NCBI GenBank assembly: GCA_963513935.1
Contig: OY740767.1
Coordinates: 153,890,431-153,954,430, forward strand
Reading direction: 5' to 3'
Length of the DNA stretch: 64,000 nt
DNA from: Aphrophora alni
Lineage: Eukaryota; Arthropoda; Insecta; Hemiptera; Aphrophoridae
In this document: positions 50,201 through 64,000 of the stretch, piece by piece
Layout: every line of letters starts with the position of its first letter
Numbering within the stretch: position 1 is the first letter of the stretch
Notes under the pieces: model-generated
The model's input: only the letters and a program-made list of their open reading frames with translations
Database searches by the model: none
Told to the model about the DNA's origin: nothing
Translations under genes and position numbers: made by a program

Positions 50201-53200
50201 ACATAATACCCATACAATAAAATAAGAACAATTCATTATGTTTAATTTTATAAAGGTAACATACCTTCTAATACATAATACCCAAACAATAAAATAAGAA
50301 CAATTCATTATGTTTAATTTTATAAAGGTAACAGACCTTCTAAAACATAATACCCAAACAATAAAATAAGAACAATTCATTATGTTTAATTTTATAAAGG
50401 TAACAGACCTTCTAAAACATAATACCCAAACAATAAAATAAGAACAATTCATTATGTTTAATTTTATAAAGGTAACAGACCTTCTAATACATAATACCCA
50501 TACAATAAAATAAGAACAATTCATTATGTTTAATTTTATAAAGGTAACAGACCTTCTAATACATAATACCCATACAATAAAATAAGAACAATTCATTATG
50601 TTTAATTTTATAAAGGTAACAGACCTTCTAATACATAATACCCATACAATAAAATAAGAACAATTCATTATGTTTAATTTTATAAAGGTAACAGACCTTC
50701 TAATACATAATACCCATACAATAAAATAAGAACAATTCATTATGTTTAATTTTATAAAGGTAACAGACCTTCTAAAACATAATACCCATACAATAAAATA
50801 AGAACAATTCATTATGTTTAATTTTATAAAGGTAACAGACCTTCTAAAACATAATACCCATACAATAAAATAAGAACAATTCATTATGTTTAATTTTATA
50901 AAGGTAACAGACCTTCTAATACATAATACCCATACAATAAAATAAGAACAATTCATTATGTTTAATTTTATAAAGGTAACAGACCTTCTAATACATAATA
51001 CCCATACAATAAAATAAGAACAATTCATTATGTTTAATTTTATAAAGGTAACAGACCTTCTAAAACATAATACCCATACAATAAAATAAGAACAATTCAT
51101 TATGTTTAATTTTATAAAGGTAACAGACCTTCTAATACATAATACCCATACAATAAAATAAGAACAATTCATTATGTTTAATTTTATAAAGGTAACAGAC
51201 CTTCTAAAACATAATACCCATACAATAAAATAAGAACAATTCATTATGTTTAATTTTATAAAGGTAACAGACCTTCTAAAACATAATACCCATACAATAA
51301 AATAAGAACAATTCATTATGTTTAATTTTATAAAGGTAACAGACCTTCTAATACATAATACCCATACAATAAAATAAGAACAATTCATTATGTTTAATTT
51401 TATAAAGGTAACAGACCTTCTAAAACATAATACCCATACAATAAAATAAGAACAATTCATTATGTTTAATTTTATAAAGGTAACAGACCTTCTAAAACAT
51501 AATACCCATACAATAAAATAAGAACAATTCCTTATGTTTAATTTTATAAAGGTAACAGACCTTCTAATACATAATACCCAAACAATAAAATAAGAACAAT
51601 TCATTATGTTTAATTTTATAAAGGTAACAGACCTTCTAATACATAATACCCAAACAATAAAATAAGAACAATTCATTATGTTTAATTTTATAAAGGTAAC
51701 AGACCTTCTAATACATAATACCCATACAATAAAATAAGAACAATTCATTATGTTTAATTTTATAAAGGTAACAGACCTTCTAAAACATAATACCCATACA
51801 ATAAAATAAGAACAATTCATTATGTTTAATTTTATAAAGGTAACAGACCTTCTAAAACATAATACCCATACAATAAAATAAGAACAATTCATTATGTTTA
51901 ATTTTATAAAGGTAACAGACCTTCTAATACATAATACCCATACAATAAAATAAGAATAATTCATTATGTTTAATTTTATAAAGGTAACAGACCTTCTAAA
52001 ACATAATACCCATACAATAAAATAAGAACAATTCATTATGTTTAATTTTATAAAGGTAACAGACCTTCTAATACATAATACCCATACAATAAAATAAGAA
52101 CAATTCATTATGTTTAATTTTATAAAGGTAACAGACCTTCTAAAGCATAATACCCATACAATAAAATAAGAACAATTCATTATGTTTAATTTTATAAAGG
52201 TAACAGACCTTCTAAAACATAATACCCATACAATAAAATAAGAACAATTCATTATGTTTAATTTTATAAAGGTAACAGACCTTCTAATACATAATACCCA
52301 TACAATAAAATAAGAACAATTCATTATGTTTAATTTTATAAAGGTAACAGACCTTCTAATACATAATACCCATACAATAAAATAAGAACAATTCATTATG
52401 TTTAATTTTATAAAGGTAACAGACCTTCTAATACATAATACCCATACAATAAAATAAGAACAATTCATTATGTTTAATTTTATAAAGGTAACATACCTTC
52501 TAATACATAATACCCAAACAATAAAATAAGAACAATTCATTATGTTTAATTTTATAAAGGTAACAGACCTTCTAATACATAATACCCAAACAATAAAATA
52601 AGAACAATTCATTATGTTTAATTTTATAAAGGTAACAGACCTTCTAATACATAATACCCATACAATAAAATAAGAACAATTCATTATGTTTAATTTTATA
52701 AAGGTAACAGACCTTCTAAAACATAATATCCATACAATAAAATAAGAACAATTCATTATGTTTAATTTTATAAAGGTAACAGACCTTCTAATACATAATA
52801 CCCAAACAATAAAATAAGAACAATTCATTATGTTTAATTTTATAAAGGTAACAGACCTTCTAATACATAATACCCATACAATAAAATAAGAACAATTCAT
52901 TATGTTTAATTTTATAAAGGTAACAGACCTTCTAAAACATAATATCCATACAATAAAATAAGAACAATTCATTATGTTTAATTTTATAAAGGTAACAAAC
53001 CTTCTAAAACATAATACCCATACAATAAAATAAGAACAATTCATTATGTTTAATTTTATAAAGGTAACAGACCTTCTAAAACATAATACCCATACAATAA
53101 AATAAGAACAATTCATTATGTTTAATTTTATAAAGGTAACAGACCTTCTAATACATAATACCCATACAATAAAATAAGAACAATTCATTATGTTTAATTT

Positions 53201-56200
53201 TATATAGGTAACAGACCTTCTAATACATAATACCCATACAATAAAATAAGAACAATTCATTATGTTTAATTTTATAAAGGTAACAGACCTTCTAATACAT
53301 AATACCCATACAATAAAATAAGAACAATTCATTATGTTTAATTTTATAAAGGTAACAGACCTTCTAATACATAATATCCATACAATAAAATAAGAACATC
53401 TCATTATGTTTAATTTTATAAAGGTAACAGACCTTCTAATACATAATACCCATACAATAAAATAAGAACAATTCATTATGTTTAATTTTATAAAGGTAAC
53501 AGACCTTCTAAAACATAATACCCATACAATAAAATAAGAACAATTCATTATGTTTAATTTTATAAAGGTAACAGACCTTCTAAAACATAATACCCATACA
53601 ATAAAATAAGAACAATTCATTATGTTTAATTTTATAAAGGTAACAGACCTTCTAAAACATAATATCCATACAATAAAATAAGAACAATTCATTATGTTTA
53701 ATTTTATAAAGGTAACAGACCTTCTAAAACATAATACCCATACAATAAAATAAGAACAATTCATTATGTTTAATTTTATAAAGGTAACAGACCTTCTAAA
53801 ACATAATACCCATACAATAAAATAAGAACAATTCATTATGTTTAATTTTATAAAGGTAACAGACCTTCTAAAACATAATACCCATACAATAAAATAAGAA
53901 CAATTCATTATGTTTAATTTTATAAAGGTAACAGACCTTCTAATACATAATACCCATACAATAAAATAAGAACAATTCATTATGTTTAATTTTATAAAGG
54001 TAACAGACCTTCTAAAACATAATACCCATACAATAAAATAAGAACAATTCATTATGTTTAATTTTATAAAGGTAACAGACCTTCTAAAACATAATACCCA
54101 TACAATAAAATAAGAACAATTCATTATGTTTAATTTTATAAAGGTAACAGACCTTCTAAAACATAATATCCATACAATAAAATAAGAACAATTCATTATG
54201 TTTAATTTTATAAAGGTAACAGACCTTCTAAAACATAATACCCATACAATAAAATAAGAACAATTCATTATGTTTAATTTTATAAAGGTAACAGACCTTC
54301 TAATACATAATACCCATACAATAAAATAAGAACAATTCATTATGTTTAATTTTATAAAGGTAACAGACCTTCTAATACATAATACCCATACAATAAAATA
54401 AGAACAATTCATTATGTTTAATTTTATAAAGGTAACAGACCTTCTAATACATAATACCCATACAATAAAATAAGAACAATTCATTATGTTTAATTTTATA
54501 AAGGTAACAGACCTTCTAATACATAATATCCATACAATAAAATAAGAACATCTCATTATGTTTAATTTTATAAAGGTAACAGACCTTCTAAAACATAATA
54601 TCCATACAATAAAATAAGAACAATTCATTATGTTTAATTTTATAAAGGTAACAGACCTTCTAAAACATAATACCCATACAATAAAATAAGAACAATTCAT
54701 TATGTTTAATTTTATAAAGGTAACAGACCTTCTAATACATAATACCCATACAATAAAATAAGAACAATTCATTATGTTTAATTTTATAAAGGTAACAGAC
54801 CTTCTAAAACATAATATCCATACAATAAAATAAGAACAATTCATTATGTTTAATTTTATAAAGGTAACAGACCTTCTAAAACATAATACCCATACAATAA
54901 AATAAGAACAATTCATTATGTTTAATTTTATAAAGGTAACAGACCTTCTAATACATAATACCCATACAATAAAATAATAACAATTCATTATGTTTAATTT
55001 TATAAAGGTAACAGACTTTCTAAAACATAATACCCATACAATAAAATAAGAACAATTCATTATGTTTAATTTTAAAAAGGTAACAGACCTTCTAAAACAT
55101 AATACCCATACAATAAAATAAGAACAATTCATTATGTTTAATTTTAAAAAGGTAACAGACCTTCTAAAACATAATACCCATACAATAAAATAAGAACATC
55201 TCATTATGTTTAATTTTATAAAGGTAACAGACCTTCTAAAACATAATACCCATACAATAAAATAAGAACAATTCATTATGTTTAATTTTAAAAAGGTAAC
55301 AGACCTTCTAAAACATAATACCCATACAATAAAATAAGAACATCTCATTATGTTTAATTTTATAAAGGTAACAGACCTTCTAAAACATAATACCCATACA
55401 ATAAAATAAGAACAATTCATTATGTTCAATTTTATAAAGGTAACAGACCATCTAAAACATAATACCCATACAATAAAATAAGAACAATTCATTATGTTTA
55501 ATTTTATAAAGGTAACAGACCTTCTAAAACATAATACCCATACAATAAAATAAGAACAATTCATTATGTTTAATTTTAAAAAGGTAACAGACCTTCTAAA
55601 ACATAATACCCATACAATAAAATAAGAACAATTCATTATGTTTAATTTTAAAAAGGTAACAGACCTTCTAAAACATAATACCCATACAATAAAATAAGAA
55701 CATCTCATTATGTTTAATTTTATAAAGGTAACAGACCTTCTAAAACATAATACCCATACAATAAAATAAGAACAATTCATTATGTTTAATTTTAAAAAGG
55801 TAACAGACCTTCTAAAACATAATACCCATACAATAAAATAAGAACATCTCATTATGTTTAATTTTATAAAGGTAACAGACCTTCTAAAACATAATACCCA
55901 TACAATAAAATAAGAACAATTCATTATGTTAAATTTTATAAAGGTAACAGACCATCTAAAACATAATACCCATACAATAAAATAAGAACAATTCATTATG
56001 TTTAATTTTATAAAGGTAACAGACCTTCTAAAACATAATACCCATACAATAAAATAAGAACAATTCATTATGTTCAATTTTATAAAGGTAACATACCTTC
56101 TAATACATAATACCCAAACAATAAAATAAGAACAATTCATTATGTTTAATTTTATAAAGGTAACATACCTTCTAAAACATAATACCCATACAATAAAATA

Positions 56201-59200
56201 AGAACAATTCATTATGTTTAATTTTATAAAGGTAACATACCTTCTAATACATAATACCCATACAATAAAATAAGAACAATTCATTATGTTTAATTTTATA
56301 AAGGTAACATACCTTCTAATACATAATACCCATACAATAAAATAAGAACAATTCATTATGTTTAATTTTATAAAGGTAACATACCTTCTAATACATAATA
56401 CCCAAACAATAAAATAAGAACAATTCATTATGTTTAATTTTATAAAGGTAACATACCTTCTAATACATAATACCCATACAATAAAATAAGAACAATTCAT
56501 TATGTTTAATTTTATAAAGGTAACATACCTTCTAATACATAATACCCAAACAATAAAATAAGAACAATTCATTATGTTTAATTTTATAAAGGTAACATAC
56601 CTTCTAATACATAATACCCATACAATAAAATAAGAACAATTCATTATGTTTAATTTTATAAAGGTAACATACCTTCTAATACATAATACCCATACAATAA
56701 AATAAGAACAATTCATTATGTTTAATTTTATAAAGGTAACATACCTTCTAATACATAATACCCAAACAATAAAATAAGAACAATTCATTATGTTTAATTT
56801 TATAAAGGTAACATACCTTCTAATACATAATACCCATACAATAAAATAAGAACAATTCATTATGTTTAATTTTATAAAGGTAACATACCTTCTAATACAT
56901 AATACCCAAACAATAAAATAAGAACAATTCATTATGTTTAATTTTATAAAGGTAACATACCTTCTAATACATAATACCCAAACAATAAAATAAGAACAAT
57001 TCATTATGTTTAATTTTATAAAGGTAACATACCTTCTAATACATAATACCCAAACAATAAAATAAGAACAATTCATTATGTTTAATTTTATAAAGGTAAC
57101 ATACCTTCTAAAACATAATACCCATACAATAAAATAAGAACATCTCATTATGTTTAATTTTATAAAGGTAACAGACCTTCTAAAACATAATACCCATACA
57201 ATAAAATAAGAACATCTCATTATGTTTAATTTTATAAAGGTAACAGACCTTCTAAAACATAATACCCATACAATAAAATAAGAACAATTCATTATGTTCA
57301 ATTTTATAAAGGTAACAGACCATCTAAAACATAATACCCATACAATAAAATAAGAACAATTCATTATGTTTAATTTTATAAAGGTAACAGACCTTCTAAA
57401 ACATAATACCCATACAATAAAATAAGAACAATTCATTATGTTCAATTTTATAAAGGTAACATACCTTCTAAAACATAATACCCATACAATAAAATAAGAA
57501 CAATTCATTATGTTTAATTTTATAAAGGTAACATACCTTCTAATACATAATACCCATACAATAAAATAAGAACAATTCATTATGTTCAATTTTATAAAGG
57601 TAACATACCTTCTAATACATAATACCCATACAATAAAATAAGAACAATTCATTATGTTCAATTTTATAAAGGTAACAGACCTTCTAAAACATAATACCCA
57701 TACAATAAAATAAGAACAATTCATTATGTTTAATTTTATAAAGGTAACAGACCTTCTAAAACATAATACCCATACAATAAAATAAGAACAATTCATTATG
57801 TTTAATTTTATAAAGGTAACAGACCTTCTAAAACATAATACCCATACAATAAAATAAGAACAATTCATTATGTTTAATTTTATAAAGGTAACATACCTTC
57901 TAATACATAATACCCATACAATAAAATAAGAACAATTCATTATGTTCAATTTTATAAAGGTAACAGACCTTCTAAAACATAATACCCATACAATAAAATA
58001 AGAACAATTCATTATGTTCAATTTTATAAAGGTAACATACCTTCTAATACATAATACCCAAACAATAAAATAAGAACAATTCATTATGTTTAATTTTATA
58101 AAGGTAACATACCTTCTAAAACATAATACCCATACAATAAAATAAGAACAATTCATTATGTTTAATTTTATAAAGGTAACATACCTTCTAATACATAATA
58201 CCCATACAATAAAATAAGAACAATTCATTATGTTTAATTTTATAAAGGTAACATACCTTCTAATACATAATACACATACAATAAAATAAGAACAATTCAT
58301 TATGTTTAATTTTATAAAGGTAACATACCTTCTAATACATAATACCCAAACAATAAAATAAGAACAATTCATTATGTTTAATTTTATAAAGGTAACATAC
58401 CTTCTAATACATAATACCCATACAATAAAATAAGAACAATTCATTATGTTTAATTTTATAAAGGTAACATACCTTCTAATACATAATACCCAAACAATAA
58501 AATAAGAACAATTCATTATGTTTAATTTTATAAAGGTAACATACCTTCTAATACATAATACCCATACAATAAAATAAGAACAATTCATTATGTTTAATTT
58601 TATAAAGGTAACATACCTTCTAATACATAATACCCAAACAATAAAATAAGAACAATTCATTATGTTTAATTTTATAAAGGTAACATACCTTCTAATACAT
58701 AATACCCAAACAATAAAATAAGAACAATTCATTATGTTTAATTTTATAAAGGTAACATACCTTCTAATACATAATACCCAAACAATAAAATAAGAACAAT
58801 TCATTATGTTTAATTTTATAAAGGTAACATACCTTCTAATACATAATACCCAAACAATAAAATAAGAACAATTCATTATGTTTAATTTTATAAAGGTAAC
58901 ATACCTTCTAAAACATAATACCCATACAATAAAATAAGAACAATTCATTATGTTTAATTTTATAAAGGTAACATACCTTCTAAAACATAATACCCATACA
59001 ATAAAATAAGAACAATTCATTATGTTTAATTTTATAAAGGTAACAGACCTTCTAAAACATAATACCCATACAATAAAATAAGAACAATTCATTATGTTCA
59101 ATTTTATAAAGGTAACATACCTTCTAATACATAATACCCATACAATAAAATAAGAACAATTCATTATGTTTAATTTTATAAAGGTAACATACCTTCTAAT

Positions 59201-62200
59201 ACATAATACCCAAACAATAAAATAAGAACAATTCATTATGTTTAATTTTATAAAGGTAACATACCTTCTAATACATAATACCCAAACAATAAAATAAGAA
59301 CAATTCATTATGTTTAATTTTATAAAGGTAACATACCTTCTAATACATAATACCCAAACAATAAAATAAGAACAATTCATTATGTTTAATTTTATAAAGG
59401 TAACATACCTTCTAATACATAATACCCAAACAATAAAATAAGAACAATTCATTATGTTTAATTTTATAAAGGTAACATACCTTCTAATACATAATACCCA
59501 AACAATAAAATAAGAACAATTCATTATGTTTAATTTTATAAAGGTAACATACCTTCTAATACATAATACCCAAACAATAAAATAAGAACAATTCATTATG
59601 TTTAATTTTATAAAGGTAACATACCTTCTAATACATAATACCCAAACAATAAAATAAGAACAATTCATTATGTTTAATTTTATAAAGGTAACATACCTTC
59701 TAATACATAATACCCAAACAATAAAATAAGAACAATTCATTATGTTTAATTTTATAAAGGTAACATACCTTCTAATACATAATACCCAAACAATAAAATA
59801 AGAACAATTCATTATGTTTAATTTTATAAAGGTAACATACCTTCTAATACATAATACCCAAACAATAAAATAAGAACAATTCATTATGTTTAATTTTATA
59901 AAGGTAACATACCTTCTAATACATAATACCCAAACAATAAAATAAGAACAATTCATTATGTTTAATTTTATAAAGGTAACATACCTTCTAATACATAATA
60001 CCCAAACAATAAAATAAGAACAATTCATTATGTTTAATTTTATAAAGGTAACATACCTTCTAATACATAATACCCAAACAATAAAATAAGAACAATTCAT
60101 TATGTTTAATTTTATAAAGGTAACATACCTTCTAATACATAATACCCAAACAATAAAATAAGAACAATTCATTATGTTTAATTTTATAAAGGTAACATAC
60201 CTTCTAATACATAATACCCAAACAATAAAATAAGAACAATTCATTATGTTTAATTTTATAAAGGTAACATACCTTCTAATACATAATACCCAAACAATAA
60301 AATAAGAACAATTCATTATGTTTAATTTTATAAAGGTAACATACCTTCTAATACATAATACCCAAACAATAAAATAAGAACAATTCATTATGTTTAATTT
60401 TATAAAGGTAACAGACCTTCTAATACATAATACCCAAACAATAAAATAAGAACAATTCATTATGTTTAATTTTATAAAGGTAACATACCTTCTAATACAT
60501 AATACCCAAACAATAAAATAAGAACAATTCATTATGTTTAATTTTATAAAGGTAACATACCTTCTAATACATAATACCCAAACAATAAAATAAGAACAAT
60601 TCATTATGTTTAATTTTATAAAGGTAACATACCTTCTAATACATAATATCCAAACAATAAAATAAGAACAATTCATTATGTTTAATTTTATAAAGGTAAC
60701 ATACCTTCTAATACATAATACCCAAACAATAAAATAAGAACAATTCATTATGTTTAATTTTATAAAGGTAACAGACCTTCTAATACATAATATCCATTCA
60801 ATAAAATAAGAACAATTCATTATGTTTAATTTTATAAAGGTAACATACCTTCTAATACATAATACCCAAACAATAAAATAAGAACAATTCATTATGTTTA
60901 ATTTTATAAAGGTAACATACCTTCTAATACATAATATCCAAACAATAAAATAAGAACAATTCATTATGTTTAATTTTATAAAGGTAACATACCTTCTAAT
61001 ACATAATACCCAAACAATAAAATAAGAACAATTCATTATGTTTAATTTTATAAAGGTAACATACCTTCTAATACATAATACCCAAACAATAAAATAAGAA
61101 CAATTCATTATGTTTAATTTTATAAAGGTAACATACCTTCTAATACATAATACCCAAACAATAAAATAAGAACAATTCATTATGTTTAATTTTATAAAGG
61201 TAACATACCTTCTAATACATAATACCCAAACAATAAAATAAGAACAATTCATTATGTTTAATTTTATAAAGGTAACATACCTTCTAATACATAATACCCA
61301 AACAATAAAATAAGAACAATTCATTATGTTTAATTTTATAAAGGTAACATACCTTCTAATACATAATACCCATACAATAAAATAAGAACAATTCATTATG
61401 TTTAATTTTATAAAGGTAACAGACCTTCTAAAACATAATACCCAAACAATAAAATAAGAACAATTCATTATGTTTAATTTTATAAAGGTAACATACCTTC
61501 TAATACATAATACCCAAACAATAAAATAAGAACAATTCATTATGTTTAATTTTATAAAGGTAACATACCTTCTAATACATAATACCCAAACAATAAAATA
61601 AGAACAATTCATTATGTTTAATTTTATAAAGGTAACATACCTTCTAATACATAATACCCAAACAATAAAATAAGAACAATTCATTATGTTTAATTTTATA
61701 AAGGTAACATACCTTCTAATACATAATATCCAAACAATAAAATAAGAACAATTCATTATGTTTAATTTTATAAAGGTAACATACCTTCTAATACATAATA
61801 CCCAAACAATAAAATAAGAACAATTCATTATGTTTAATTTTATAAAGGTAACAGACCTTCTAATACATAATATCCAAACAATAAAATAAGAACAATTCAT
61901 TATGTTTAATTTTATAAAGGTAACAGACTTTCTAATACATAATATCCATTCAATAAAATAAGAACAATTCATTATGTTTAATTTTATAAAGGTAACAGAC
62001 CTTCTAATACATAATATCCAAACAATAAAATAAGAACAATTCATTATGTTTAATTTTATAAAGGTAACATACCTTCTAATACATAATATCCAAACAATAA
62101 AATAAGAACAATTCATTATGTTTAATTTTATAAAGGTAACAGACCTTCTAATACATAATATCCAAACAATAAAATAAGAACAATTCATTATGTTTAATTT

Positions 62201-64000
62201 TATAAAGGTAACAGACTTTCTAATACATAATATCCATTCAATAAAATAAGAACAATTCATTATGTTTAATTTTATAAAGGTAACAGACCTTCTAATACAT
62301 AATATCCAAACAATAAAATAAGAACAATTCATTATGTTTAATTTTATAAAGGTAACAGACTTTCTAATACATAATATCCATTCAATAAAATAAGAACAAT
62401 TCATTATGTTTAATTTTATAAAGGTAACAGACCTTCTAATACATAATATCCAAACAATAAAATAAGAACAATTCATTATGTTTAATTTTATAAAGGTAAC
62501 AGACCTTCTAAAACATAATACCCAAACAATAAAATAAGAACAATTCATTATGTTTAATTTTATAAAGGTAACAGACTTTCTAATACATAATACCCATACA
62601 ATAAAATAAGAACAATTCATTATGTTTAATTTTATAAAGGTAACATACCTTCTAATACATAATACCCAAACAATAAAATAAGAACAATTCATTATGTTTA
62701 ATTTTATAAAGGTAACATACCTTCTAATACATAATACCCAAACAATAAAATAAGAACAATTCATTATGTTTAATTTTATAAAGGTAACATACCTTCTAAT
62801 ACATAATACCCAAACAATAAAATAAGAACAATTCATTATGTTTAATTTTATAAAGGTAACATACCTTCTAATACATAATACCCAAACAATAAAATAAGAA
62901 CAATTCATTATGTTTAATTTTATAAAGGTAACATACCTTCTAATACATAATACCCAAACAATAAAATAAGAACAATTCATTATGTTTAATTTTATAAAGG
63001 TAACAGACCTTCTAATACATAATACCCAAACAATAAAATAAGAACAATTCATTATGTTTAATTTTATAAAGGTAACATACCTTCTAATACATAATACCCA
63101 AACAATAAAATAAGAACAATTCATTATGTTTAATTTTATAAAGGTAACATACCTTCTAATACATAATACCCATACAATAAAATAAGAACAATTCATTATG
63201 TTTAATTTTATAAAGGTAACAGACCTTCTAATACATAATACCCATACAATAAAATAAGAACAATTCATTATGTTTAATTTTATAAAGGTAACATACCTTC
63301 TAATACATAATACCCATACAATAAAATAAGAACAATTCATTATGTTTAATTTTATAAAGGTAACAGACCTTCTAATACATAATACCCATACAATAAAATA
63401 AGAACAATTCATTATGTTTAATTTTATAAAGGTAACAGACCTTCTAATACATAATACCCATACAATAAAATAAGAACAATTCATTATGTTTAATTTTATA
63501 AAGGTAACATACCTTCTAATACATAATACCCATACAATAAAATAAGAACAATTCATTATGTTTAATTTTATAAAGGTAACAGACCTTCTAATACATAATA
63601 CCCATACAATAAAATAAGAACAATTCATTATGTTTAATTTTATAAAGGTAACAGACCTTCTAATACATAATACCCATACAATAAAATAAGAACAATTCAT
63701 TATGTTTAATTTTATAAAGGTAACAGACCTTCTAATACATAATACCCATACAATAAAATAAGAACAATTCATTATGTTTAATTTTATAAAGGTAACATAC
63801 CTTCTAATACATAATACCCATACAATAAAATAAGAACAATTCATTATGTTTAATTTTATAAAGGTAACAGACCTTCTAAAACATAATACCCATACAATAA
63901 AATAAGAACAATTCATTATGTTTAATTTTATAAAGGTAACATACCTTCTAATACATAATACCCAAACAATAAAATAAGAACAATAATTCATTATGTTGAT
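41264..64000 (-). repeat. 72-bp satellite array, about 315 units, in a peroxidase intron
   Basis: The unit (plus strand) is AACAATTCATTATGTTTAAT, TTTATAAAGGTAACAGACCT, TCTAAAACATAATACCCATA, CAATAAAATAAG, 72 bases and roughly a quarter G+C. Copies differ at a few diagnostic sites: AGACC/ATACC, CTAAAAC/CTAATAC, CCCATAC/CCCAAAC, TACCC/TATCC, TTCAT/TTCCT, ACAATTC/ACATCTC, TATAAAG/TAAAAAG, GTTTAAT/GTTCAAT. No length variant occurs between the two edge units. One minus-strand frame (63991 down to 41294) has no stop over 7,565 codons with a 24-residue repeat (MNCSYFIVWVLCIRRYVTFI-KLNI). It is hydrophobic with two basic patches and resembles nothing I know. The other five frames have a stop in the unit. 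Most variants change the amino acid. I annotate a satellite, not a gene. A decayed unit (GGGTAAATACCTAACTACAC) forms the left edge from about 41264; the array may continue past 64000. Confidence 0.97.

Noticed and set aside
41294..63991. A 7,565-residue protein gene
   Set aside because: It is a 72-bp satellite lying in a spliced intron. The open frame follows from a unit length divisible by three, variants are mostly amino-acid-changing, and no domain, promoter or exon structure is visible.
41264..64000. CRISPR-like or other prokaryotic repeat array
   Set aside because: There are no variable spacers, the units are directly adjacent, and the context is eukaryotic.

Overview
This window looks like a piece of an insect nuclear genome. 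It is very AT-rich and has spliced genes with long introns. It carries several classes of eukaryotic transposon and interstitial arrays of the insect telomere pentamer TTAGG, read here as CCTAA. No bacterial-type gene organisation is present. I cannot name the order or species from sequence alone.

One host gene can be read. It is an animal heme peroxidase (chorion-peroxidase / peroxinectin-like) on the minus strand. By eye, eight exons with GT-AG borders and compatible phases join into one continuous 368-residue C-terminal part: 40915-41042, 38739-38852, 29256-29388, 25878-26005, 20447-20649, 9369-9538, 5315-5423 and about 1003-1126. The exons with the signal peptide, distal histidine and calcium site must lie beyond position 64000. 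Almost everything else in the window is intron of this gene, filled with mobile elements and repeats.

Layout: 1-1002, 3' flank with a small inverted-repeat element. 1127-9368, introns with a LINE relic and a copy of a dispersed repeat. 9874-12178, a nearly intact piggyBac element with an open transposase. 12919-14475, a decayed Tigger/pogo-like element. 15614-17306, a Helitron remnant with a broken helicase. 21.2-21.85 kb, nested inverted-repeat elements. 22.3-28.5 kb, LINE and mariner-like relics and small tandem repeats. 29302-29714, a 121-bp tandem duplication of a splice acceptor plus partial exon. 30610-31314, a 41-bp minisatellite. 32523-33157, a 635-bp Tc1/mariner-type foldback element. 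35999-36669, five interstitial telomere-repeat blocks. 37399-37810, another large inverted repeat. 39856-40047, an element with a 10-bp target duplication. From about 41264 to the window end there is a 72-bp satellite of about 315 units.

The satellite is the most striking feature. The unit is 72 bp (24 codons), and no unit carries an indel or stop in one minus-strand frame, so the array reads as a single frame of more than 7,500 codons. I judge it an intronic satellite rather than a gene. Its in-frame continuity, its higher-order duplications, matching +3-bp variants at both ends and a repeated splice-site-like motif in the sense strand of the host gene deserve testing.
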